64,000 nucleotides of DNA from Astrocystis sublimbata (taxonomy: Eukaryota; Ascomycota; Sordariomycetes; Xylariales; Xylariaceae). Made by a program: the position numbers and the translations under genes. Below the pieces are notes generated by a model. That model was given only the letters and a program-made list of their open reading frames with translations, made no database searches and had not been told where the DNA came from. This document shows, piece by piece, positions 23,303 to 34,123 of the stretch. Each line of letters begins with the position of its first letter. Positions within the stretch are counted from its first letter, which is position 1. The DNA lies in NCBI GenBank assembly GCA_022453515.1, contig JAJNNY010000001.1:558001-622000 (forward strand), read 5' to 3'.

Positions 23303-25600
23303 TTATGCCTTGGCGGTGGGCTGTTGGGGCTGGAAGACAGCTGAGGTCAGAAAGATGTCGCCGGACCGCGCCGGTGCGCTCTTCATTGGCGGCGAAACCA
23401 GCGGTTGGGGTCTGCTAGGGCTCCTCGATTCGCTTGCTGTCTCGCTCTGGGTCATGACATCGTGGCTGCGGGCGTGATGCAGTCCCTTTCGACGAGAACG
23501 CATCTGTTGCTGTGTCGGTCGCTCAGGGCTGCCGTCGTTCTCGTTGAGCTTGGTGAACTCGCTCTCGACGTCGGCCAGCAGGGCGTAGACGTCGCTGTCG
23601 GCGTAGATACGGATGCTCTCCATTCGCTCGAGCGCCGACTTTTGCGTGCTGCTGAGACGAGTGGCTCGGTGCGACTTGGCATCCTCGGTCTCCTCTTCGA
23701 TAATCGCCGAGGGCACACGGGCGACGACTCGCTGGGGAGAGGATGCAGGGGATGGCGAGCAGTCGAGGAACGTCGCACCCTTTGTGGGGCTGCGAGGCGG
23801 TGTCGAGACGTCTGTGGGAGTCGGCTGCATGCGCACCCCCAATCCCACTGCCTGTTGCAGGCATGTGTTGGCATCACCGAGGCCGCAGGTTGCGGACATG
23901 GCGGCGGCGGCGACGTGCTCCAGGAGCTTCTGTCTGACGCGCGTGCGACGGTTCTCGGCGTGCTCGAGCTTGGTCACCCAGTCGTCGATGGAGGCGTCGA
24001 GCTCGATCAACGTCTCTTCTTGCTTGAGCATGGCCTCGTAGCTGAACTTGGCCACCCGCGGTGAGCGTAGATACTGGCAGAGCCGCGATTGGAGATTGCG
24101 GCGCCCGGAGCGGAGAGATGTGTAAGTGTGGCGGAGGTACTCGCACCTCTCGTCAAGCTGGCGAAGCTCCTGCTCACCCTTGTTAGTCTCTTGTACAATG
24201 TCACGGTCTGTGAGTCGAGGTGTTGGTCAGCTTACCTTGGAGAGACTGTCCACATCATCCCTTCGCAACAATTCAAACCTCGCCGCTTGCCCTAGAGCCT
24301 GCTTTTGTAGGTGGCCAAGCTCTGCTTGGTCTAGATTGGTCGCGGCGTCCTTGGGCCTGTAACCTTGGGGAAGTGTCTCGAACGCTTTCCGGTCGATACT
24401 CTGGCATCCTTTGGAATCGGTCCTTCTGTGAGTCGCGCCAATGGGAGTACCGTCGGCTCGCTTTCGAGGACGCCCACGCTCCATGATGCTTCCCGAGTCT
24501 GACAGGCCCCTGCTGTGGCCGGATTTCGGAGCACTGGCTGGCCGGATTTCGGATTCAGCTTTGGGGTCTGTAGAACCTGTAGGCATCGTGGCTTGGTGTG
24601 TCTTCTCCAGAGGGGACGGAGACCGCCGCGATTCTAAAGGAGCTGATACCGGTGTTGGAATGGTAGGGGTCGTCATATACGTCGTAGCGGACCTTGGCGT
24701 CGTTGTCGATGTCGTGGCGGAAAGAGGAGTGGGAGTGTAAGGAGTGAAGCATCGAGTTAGTGGCGACTCATCTGGGCGTGGAGGCCGCACGGGTTGGTCC
24801 TGCTGACTGCACCCTCCTCTTAGTCGGCCCCGCGAGGGTTTGCGACCAAGTGCTGAGAATGCTCCCACTTGGCTGGGAATTGTGAGCGGCGCTAGATCCT
24901 TGGGTGAAAGAGGCTGTCTGTCTGGCACTGCAGGAGGGTTCGAGAGGGTCGAGGAGCCCTTCTGTGCCTTCAATCCGGATGCCTCACATGTCTCTTTCGG
25001 TTCTGCACGCAGGTTGCTTCGCAGGGTGCTGATAGGAGTACTGATAGAACGTTCGTGAAGAGCTGGCCGTCCTGGGATAGTAGCTGCACGTCGTTAACAT
25101 GGCTGATAATCTCAATTGCACGCACAACTTACGAGAATCCATCGAAACCTCCTGTACCGTCGTCATGGGTCCAAGTTCAGGAACGCTCACTTTCCTCCGT
25201 CGAGTCAAGTTCTGTTGCTTGATTCTAAGCAGAAGTCCATTGGATATCCCTAATTTCTCTGTCTTCTCTGATTTTTCCGGAGATGGTGCCATGGCAACAG
25301 TGAGAGCTGCTTGCTCTGGATCGTGAGGCCTGGCTATCGTCACCGGCGGCAGCTGCTTATCCTTGGGAAACAGTTGATACTTGCGGCCTTCTTGGTTGTG
25401 CGGCCTCCAAGCCGACTTCTTCTCATCAGCAGAGTAGCTGGAGACCAACTGCGTTGAACAATCCATGAGCTATGTTGACTTTCAACAGATGATCATATAG
25501 ATGTTGCGGGTAGGCTTACAGAGTCGTTGGAAGTTTTGGTGGAAAAGGTGTTTGATATATAGCTTCGGAGGCTATTGGTCTCACCCTCGCTGTCCATCAT
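23303..25600 (-). CDS. Uds1-family septation protein
   Basis: Four exons in transcription order: 25600-25520, 25469-25133, 25083-24236 and 24169-23303. All junctions are GT-AG and in phase, with introns of 50, 49 and 66 bases, giving 710 residues. The start is MMDSEGE; a TAG just before the next ATG (25466) belongs to the acceptor of intron 1. The N-terminal part has RKYQLFPKDKQLPP. A long, disordered S/P/T-rich stretch follows. Then comes the conserved core spanning intron 3: ARFELLRRDDVDSLSK (ending at 422), then ERCEYLRHTYTSLR (429-442) and more helical sequence. This matches the Up-regulated During Septation domain (PF15456). Fission yeast Uds1 is induced at septation; a role in septum formation or polarity is inferred. 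The C-terminal third is S/P/R-rich, with likely phosphorylation sites. Confidence 0.85.
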
Positions 25601-26471
25601 GCATGCTGCTATATGGGCCATCCCCACAGACGACCCAATATACAGGTAGATCGTAAGCTACAAAAAGAAATGAAACAAGTGTCTGCTTGAAGAATGAACC
25701 CAGAAAGACCGTTCGCAAGAGGAAATGATAGGTTGGCAAATATGATGAATAAGAGTACAATATATAATTTGGTTAAGGAACGAGCGTGCGTCAAGCGTAC
25801 CTAGCCGGAGGTGAGCTATTGACAAGGTTCCCTCTTCGAGACGAGACAGACGGCAAGGGAACGAATGCAGGCACTTCGAAGGCTGGGTGTGATATGAAGA
25901 TGAACATATAGCAGCAGGAAACAGACTATATGACGGATGCAGGTATCTGAAGATACCGGTGCTTAATGCGGGTGATATACCATCCCATGCATATGTAGAA
26001 TATGTCACCAGCAGGGTGTGGAAGAGACCTGTGCAGAACCTGTGCCCAGTCCTTTCTCTGGGTGAAACGAGCCGAAAATGTGTGTCTCTTCAAGGAATCC
26101 GTGCCGAGTGACGAGCGAGGTATGTATGTGGGAGGTACATCAGCCCCAACTTTACTGTCAAACCCTGGCCATCTATTCTGGGCCCCCATGAGGCAGTCCT
26201 CGTGGTGATGATCGCTTGCTGTAAGACATGTCGAGCGGGACATTTCCCAAATCCCCCGTGTGGCGTGCGTTTTCTGCTGTAGACCGGCTGTAGAAGGTGC
26301 CTTAGTGGAGTATAGTGCGACGCCAACTGATGAAGCCACGATACTACGCTACCCCGGTGATAACGGCATCGGGGCTGCATGCCAGAAGAGTTCTGAGAAG
26401 AGAGTTTACTAAATGTAGTAGGCACCTGGAAAGGGGTACCATGTCCTAGGCCACCTAGGTACCCTAGAATG

Positions 26472-26481
26472 TACCTAGGTA
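26472..26481. repeat. TACCTAGGTA palindrome with adjacent near-copy
   Basis: Exact 10-base palindrome, 10 bases after a near-identical CACCTAGGTA (26452-26461). The pair lies about 870 bases upstream of the start of the Uds1-family gene. It is one of seven exact copies in this window. Confidence 0.9.
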
Positions 26482-29400
26482 GGGACAGGGGCCACTGAAA
26501 CGGCTTACCCTGGTGTGCCTGGGTGCATCGTCAGGGGTGCTGCTAGACTGTTGCTTTGACCCCCCGTCCCTGATCCCAGCCGCCAAGACGCTCTCCGACG
26601 AGTCCCCTGCAACCGAGCACAGTACTATTTGGTAGACGTTGAGCAGAAGTCGAGCCCCCCCAAATATTACAGAACACTCAGGACCAGGCAGGAACCCGGC
26701 CCCATCAGCGTGACAGAAACAGCTTTCAAGGAGCGGAAACAGAGGAACAAGGACAGAAACGTGGGCGTTTTTAGCATGGGCGGAAAATGTTTCCTGGATA
26801 GTTCCCTCTTTACGGTGTACCTAATGCAAACTTCTAAGCAGGTTTTATGCAACTTACACTATGCAATGGGAGGGAAGAAAAAAAAAACCAAGTTATATCT
26901 CAGACAGGACTCGGAGTCTGTGTGAATCAGTAAGCCAGACGAACGGGGCGGAAAGATTTTGTGCGAAGCGATTGGCAGTTCTTGGCTTCTAGGACACAAC
27001 CGCAGAGCTCACACGCCTAACCTCAATACACGTGGGTATCTGTGCGAGCGACGAAGCACGTTACCTGACGACTAGGTGCATTTCCCGCATGTCCAGCACG
27101 GAAGTTGTTACCAGGGTCTACGTGTGTAAGGCAAGGCGAAGTCATCATGATGATCCGCTATCACGGTAGCATTGGCCTGCAAGAGAGGCGGTGAGATAGG
27201 AATTTTGATAAGACGCGTGAGACTTGAGAAGCTAAGTGCCCTCGAGTGCTTCCAAGTAAAGCTTTTCGAAGATGGATTGTTGTATAATCCAGGCGAAGGT
27301 TGGATTTGGTCCCAAATTTGGCTACATGCGGCGGTTACTGACCGACAGCGGAAATCCAACAGCTAATTTGAGGAAACGAACATGTGGGCAAAACTATTCC
27401 TGATATCTGCTACCCGCGGCTGATAAGATAGGTCGCTCATAGGCTACGATAGCAGGCAGATGATGACGAATTGTGATATGAAACTGGATATCGACATGAT
27501 ACTATTGGGCGCGTTTGGGCATACTACAAACTTATGCCGCTCATCCTAAGATGCCGGTATCAAATACGTGCCTTCACTCATGCAGCTTATATTCAGGATC
27601 AGTTCAACTACCGTTGCAAATGAGGAATAAGTGCATCCTTCACAGCAAACGACATACGCAGAATATGCCAAAGGCCATCACAATACTGGTGTGTGCATTG
27701 GTGTGGCTTGCATGAAACTTCTCGAGATCCCGAAAATGTTTATGATCGCCAAGCCCAATACTGCTTAGAAACACTTCGCATCCGCTACAAAAGGCATTAT
27801 AGAGCTAAAAGATAGGCTATTCGGAATACGAAACTATGATCTACGAACGAGTTTATTTTAAACTAAGGGTTCGTGAGTATCTGGGGTTCGAACATTCGGG
27901 GTGCTTGAATCATGTCCTCTCACACGTGGCGAAGTATGCAGTCACAACACGCCATATCATGATTTCAGGACAGAGTCTAGGAACGTTCCAAGTTTGACTG
28001 ACTGCAGCATACATACAGCGGAGAATTTACGTCGTGGGCAAAGATATCAGGGTATCTATAGTTTATACATCATGAAACGAACAACGACGGTTGAGTTGCT
28101 AATCATTCATTAGCGCATAATGAATACAATGGCCGGAACCAAAGTTGGAAGCAGGCTACAAATGCATTATGTCATGATGTCAAGTGGAATCAGAGATCGA
28201 ATCAATGTGAACTATCACTTGCGATATGGCATACCCGGCTCTTCAGATGCCACCGGCACCTTTGGCGGATGTCTCGAGAAGGTGACAAATTGGGAAGTTT
28301 CGCCATAAGATCCTCGCCACTATGATCTGTTCACTGAGCCCTGAAGATGGGGACGAGGGGGGAGCTTTACACAGCGAGCACAGCGCGAAGCATTTCCTTT
28401 TACAACTTTACGTCATGGTCAGCATATCATAGCTTCTCGTCGCTCTACTGGCACCTTTTCTCCTATATGCATTCAACAAGGAACCAGAAGAGACCCCGCT
28501 TACGCTTGAAGAAATGTTAGCGAAACCACACAACTGTTATGTACGGATGAGCCAGGGGAAAGCATACTAAGATGATTCGATGGCCTCACAACCTTCCCCT
28601 GTCGCGTCCTGCGGCGCATGTGTCTGTACAATTCGTACTAGTACATACATAGAGGTAGAAGAAGGTTTGGTTGCTAAGTCATTATTCACTAAGTTATGCC
28701 GTCATTCTCCCTAAAGAGAGTTAGGTGCTGACCGGAATCATGAAGAAACGGCTTGGCGATGCCCCAGATTCGATTCCGTAATCTCTATCTTGTGTGCAGG
28801 GATGGCACGGTTTTCATCGGACTTAACTGCCCCTTGTTAAGTCAGACAATACTGGTGCCAAACCCACAGTGGAAGCATTTTTGGTATCTTCAACCCCATT
28901 TTTAAGTACTTAGTAGGTGGTGGGAATATCGCGTACGGAGTACGGAGTATGCCAAACAATGTTTCCGTGCAGTTGAGGCACTAGCCAGGTCCGCCAGGCC
29001 CGCCAGAACCACGGCATGGAATCGGAAATGTGATATAAGCTTGTGATAAGACAGGCCCCCCAGGCAAGCTCTCTAATCCTTGACCGTGGAAAGAGATCAG
29101 CCAGGAACGGTTTTTGACATGGACCTATCGGGGTCTAGCCATCAACGAATTTTCGTCTAGGCTGCGGAACATTTCACCCAGCAACAGGAACCAGCAGGGC
29201 TCAGCCTGTCCTTATCAATCAATGTCACACTGCACTTGCAGGTCTTATTTGCCCATCGCAGTTTAGGGCGCAACTGCCATTTGAACGCAGTCTACACAAG
29301 TAACCTCGGGCCTCGATTCTGACAATGGAACAATAACGCTTCTGCACTCTAACACCCTACTCAATGTTGTGCGACGTCATGAATAGTTCCCTTTTTTTAT

Positions 29401-30419
29401 GTTAAGAAGTAGGTTTGCATGCAAAGAGAAGCGAGACCAGTATTGGGAAGCCTTAGAATTATGACCTAAGATATGAAACTACGAGTTAGGCTCTGTTTCA
29501 GGCCCGGCAAACTCGCCCGGAAGGATGAGATGAATTGTACATAGGTTTTCGGTGGGGCTCCATGCGGTCTCTCTGCGGGCGGTCCCCAAATTTATCTCCC
29601 GGAAGTTCTGCTAGTGTACCAGTAAGTAAGTAGAAAATGAATCAGACATCAAGATACCATGGAGACGGAGAAGTGGCTTGGGCTGAAGCACGTTCGCCTC
29701 ACAGAAGGAATTCCATGATCACAAACTGAAAAATGCAATGTTTTTTTTTTTAAATCAGCGCTGGTACTTCTCTGAGCGGCATAGGAGACTAAGCCACATC
29801 CCGGTGGCTAGCCGGGGCCGGCCCTTCACTAGTATGTTGGGTGCCTCATAACTTCATCTATCGCAAACGGCTTCTGGCCATGTGCTCTACTCATAGGACA
29901 AACGGCATGAAAGTTGTGTTTATGGACGCGCTTTCATTTATATATTGAAGCTGAATCCTATAAACAAGGCATTCGGAAACAATACTGAGCGAGTATTAGC
30001 ATCTCTTTCTAAAGGAGCTAAACACTGTTCTCAGTCTGCAAGCCCCCTGATGGTTGCCCCGTAATGGTGAAGGTTTTCATCAACAGTCGGCCATCCAGGC
30101 TCACGATGGCACAGAACTCAAGTATTGTCACTGATGTCTCTCGCTTGGACTGTGAACCTGCATCATGCATTTTCGCCCACATATCATAAAGCAATTTTTA
30201 TCCCAGGAGAAAAAAAATTATTGTATTCGCGAAGTAGTCGAGGTAGTGAGCGGGGTTTGCCTTATCCACGAGCAGGACCGAGCAGAGAATTGAACTTTCT
30301 TGACGCCTCAGCCTATCAGAGGGTAAATCAACTTCCCAAGCTACGATGATTATTTCTGGACTTTTACTACCCCTCGTCAACCTTACGAAGCAAGGGACAT
30401 ATTGGCCCAATGAAATGAC

Positions 30420-30527
30420 AAGGGCACCGGACTTTGAACTCGAGGCTACCGGATGCTGCTTGCTGTCGAATCTGTCTAGTGCACACTTACACTGTATGCG
30501 ATGACAACTACGCCACGCCATTAAGCG
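30420..30527 (-). other. tRNA-like or SINE-like sequence
   Basis: On the minus strand, TGGCGTAGTTG (about 30506-30516) fits the RNA polymerase III A-box consensus TRGYNNARNNG at every position. About 70 bases on, GTTCAAAGTCC resembles a B box with one misfit. Seven bases around each end could pair as an acceptor stem (AATGGCG with TGTCATT, two G-T wobbles), but the T stem does not pair properly. I therefore read it as a degraded tRNA gene or a tRNA-derived SINE, not a working tRNA. A chance match is possible. Confidence 0.3.
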
Positions 30528-30643
30528 ATTATGTACAGTAGAGTACTGGCTCGGCTAGAGGGGTGCCTTAGGAACGGATTCCCGGTTTGTCACAGATTCA
30601 CACACAAACAACAATACACTAATCTCAAATACTAACTGCATCT

Positions 30644-31526
30644 TCAATCGCCCAGCACCATACCTATCTCTGCCATCGTTTCTCGGGTCAAACCAGGTAC
30701 CCTGGGCTCCTTAGACCCTGAAGTCATCGCCAAGATGGACTTGTAGGGAATGACACTGCTACGAACGGGCACTGGCTCTGAATCGAGGCAAGCGTTCGCA
30801 TCTGACCCAGGACCCCGGCCTTCGTAAAGCCCAACATCGAGGCCCATACCCACGTGCGGTCCTTTCGTTCTCAAAGAACGGAAGAATATGTTCCAGACAC
30901 AAGCCGCACTTCCTAGTACAAAGTCAGCAAAGGCATTGGCAAATTGGATATCATGCTTCTTTGGTGTCGACCTACGAAGAACGTCCATGTTGCGGGAATA
31001 GTATTCCCTGCTCGCTTGGCCAGGCTCATGGGGCCATCAATGCCCATAACTGCATATATCGCGAGATGATAATTTCATGCGTGGCGATGTCGGGACGTGT
31101 AGCCGCCTGGCGCTCCAGTGAGCGGCGGACGTCATGGTAGTACATACTTCCCTGATGCATTTGCATCAAGCATATCAAGTGGCGTTGGTGATAGATAGTG
31201 CAAGTAGCCAGACCCTGACCCTGAGGGGCTGGCCCTCCCCATACCGCGAAGTCAGATATCACCGTCACATCGGTATCATCTACATAGCGGTTCAGAGGAA
31301 CTGTTCGATCGGTAAAGGTTTGCGATGCAACTCCCCACGTCTGCATGCAAATATCAATTGCATACTGCAGATGTGGCGATGCTCGTCCCAATAAATGCAG
31401 CAAGATGTAGCGAGCGGAACATCCCGTAGGGTACACATCTGCAATTCGTTCATCATGTGTAAGCAGTATCAAAAGGGGCTCACCGATCTCCGGCGTGGCT
31501 GACCTAGACGGCGCCCTATGGCCAGG
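30644..31526 (-). pseudogene. Probable gene fragment with a frame break, unrecognised
   Basis: Two protein-like frames follow each other: 31472-31026 (148 codons) and 30988-30644 (114 codons). The second frame can be extended back to overlap the first, so that ...LWALMA reads on as HEPGQASREYYSRN if one C in a CCCC run (about 31030-31033) is skipped. That suggests a one-base insertion, a sequencing error or a missed intron. Upstream, a GTGAGC donor at 31483 and a TTGCAG acceptor at 31439 would join TPEI to DVYPTGCSARY, so at least one more 5' exon is likely. The composition is that of a soluble protein, with no signal peptide. I do not recognise the family and found no start codon. Confidence 0.4.
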
Positions 31527-34123
31527 CTATGGCCGCCTTGGTTGATGAACGTGAAAGCTCACTACGAGAGCCAAGGTGAAGGAGCTGGCAGTTGCTAGCC
31601 TGAGACAGTTAAGTCACCATATGGCCAATGCAATTCTGGTCATGGGACGTCGTAAGTGAGTGGAACATCCATCACCTATCATTTCTTCAAGTCTGTATTG
31701 TATGAACATTAAAGAGCTAACTAGCATGAACTAACTCAACTGACATGATACTAGAACGCCACAAGTATTTATGACAACAGCATATACAAAGATACTAAGA
31801 CTTGGCCCTGTTTCTCGAAGAAAGTGAACTTTTTCGTATAATATCTTTGCTTGTCGACTCGAATTTGGAGACCTTGAAACCCGCTATTTACTTTCTCTGT
31901 TTTGATAGCATTCAAGCCCACAGCAGCTAGAATCAAGTCTCTTAGCTGTATCGGTCTTGACTACACCTGCATCGTCAACTGATACAGTTATTCGTCTGTA
32001 TTGTGCGTCCGTTATCGGCGGATGCAGAGTTTGTTGAGATCAATGCACCTCAACACACCAGAATCATACTTCTCATGAACGTTTCAGAATGGCTGTTGAG
32101 AGGATCTTCCGCTCAGACTATAAAGATGTCAGCCGTGGGCCTAGCGATGCGGCGAAGGGACTTCCCACGGCGGTAGAGTGGGCTAGCGCAGGATAAGGCA
32201 CGATACGGCGCGCATCTTCAACGGATCAATAGTTACTGCACGAGAGGCTGGCGAGGCTGGTGTGGTAGACAATGACGACGAGGGGAATCGGCAAGTGGAT
32301 TCCCGGTGTCAAGGGCGAGTGCCGGTACGTAATACAGATCGATGGGTTCCTCGCGGCCAGTTGGAGACTTGGAGTTCAGACGGCTGGCTAAGTTCAAACA
32401 CTCAATTTTAGAGTAAATACTGGTAGATGAACTTAAACATGGGACATTTGCTCCTTGCATTGATACAGTCGACTACTTTAGCAGCGGGCTGGCAAGCTGA
32501 ATAGGTAAACAATCCGGTATCAACGTCCAGTATTCGAGCGATGCAGAGTGACTCATCGTCAGCCTGTGATTTCTAGTATGTCTAGAATACATTGCGTCAG
32601 CTTCTCAAGTAAACAGGACTCAAGACACTCTCAAGTGCTGGAGTGATTACACGCTCCAAAATAATCTTAAGTGGTGTCTCTTAAAGTACAGTGTTCGTTC
32701 AAACTCAACTTATCGTTCCTCCGCTCATGTCCTGTCTGCCCTTAACGCCGACGCCTTGCATGAGAGGTCTGCCTGAAATATTTCAGGTCTCTATCTACAT
32801 ACGTACGCCTCAGCATAGCTTGGGGACAGTGCTGCCAATAGCATGACTCGATGTGCATAATTGAGCATAGAGCTTACCTGCTTTTGGTGTTTATGCAGCC
32901 GCACGAGGCACGCTAGGTGGTGAAGCTGGCCCGGCTGCACTTCTCAGATGCCGGTCCGGTTCATGGAGTCTAGTGACAAGCCACCCAACGATAAAACCAG
33001 CAGATCTACCAAACTAGCTTTTCGCGGGGGTTACACACGGTATCGTGGAAGGCTTAGAAGACGGATGCGGAGGTGTTTCCCCCTAAAAATGATGGCTCGC
33101 CCTCCATCGAGGATGAACCTTGGGCGATAGGGCGGATAGGGCCCGACTGGTCGTCCAGCCGGGCCGTTTATCTACGGGATACGGCATCTCAATGTTTCGA
33201 GCCTTGCTCGAGATGGGAGTGTGAAAGCGCCGATCCCAAGCTTAGACTGGTGGCCGGACTTAGCTTGGAGGAGTAGTGCGCCGGCCTCGATCGTGGGGTT
33301 GTTGCCCATCTCGCCCATTAGCAGCGATAGTTATGGTTTATGCGCACCTGTTCTCGCCTGTCTCGCCTGTCTAGATCCCCCAAACTAGCCAGCTCATAGA
33401 ATGAGATTCATGCGCTAGATGGCGAGCATTGGCTCGAAAGCGTCGAGGACCGGACCGGATGTGCACAGGCTCTACGATGTACACTAACGTTCAGCTAAAA
33501 GGACCTATCACTTGGCATGTGGCTACGAACTCTTTTTGGTCTTCATCCGATTTATGTGTTTCATTCCCATGATGCCGGTGGCGGATGTTTCGCGTTTCTG
33601 GTCGCTCGCGCTCTACGAGAGCTCGTGGCACTGGGGGACTGGCTGGGCATGTCGAGAAACAAAGTTGTGCATGGTACTTTTTAGAACGGTATTGGACAAG
33701 ACGCATATCCGCGTCTACTCAGCTAGCATGGGCCCGAAACAACTTACACATGGACGCTATATTGAATGGTTGAGAATCGTACGAGTCTGCTTGTTCTAAA
33801 GATTAGTGCGTAGACGGCGGAATAGCGTGCTCGGCGATGGCTTCATTCAAGCCTAGACAGACGGAAAGACGTCTTCTAGATCTACTTACTTACAATCTCA
33901 GAACCAATCAAGGCGAGCAGCTGGCAGCCAGCTGGGTTGCTTCTCCGCAACGACTATGCATTCAAGATCAAGGCCTCCATTGTTGCGGGCAATTGGCGAG
34001 TGACGATTGGCGATGAAATGGTACAGCACGCACCACTAGCTCGATTCGGCAGGCAGTGAGTGAGACGTTACGCATAGTTGATGCGAGGAACAATCAACTC
34101 TGTCTTAACAAATCACGGATTCG

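Larger units (their letters stand above)
25601..34123. other. Gene-poor region
   Basis: 8.5 kb with no intact recognisable gene. It contains two palindrome copies (26452-26461 near-match, 26472-26481 exact), a tandem TACGGAGTACGGAGT motif at about 28935, the broken gene near 31 kb, the tRNA-like element near 30.5 kb, and a short coding-like frame at 33073-33276 that ends in LVAGLSLEE. By eye it is AT-richer and more broken by stops than its flanks, as expected of old, mutated (possibly RIP-affected) repeats, but I found no terminal repeats or transposase. Confidence 0.5.

Noticed and set aside
27841..27910. tRNA candidate from a GGTTCGAAC B-box-like match
   Set aside because: No A box or pairing stems lie at the right distance upstream.
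28925..28955. TACGGAGTACGGAGT as a mobile-element end
   Set aside because: A short direct duplication only; no second end, target-site duplication or coding sequence was found.
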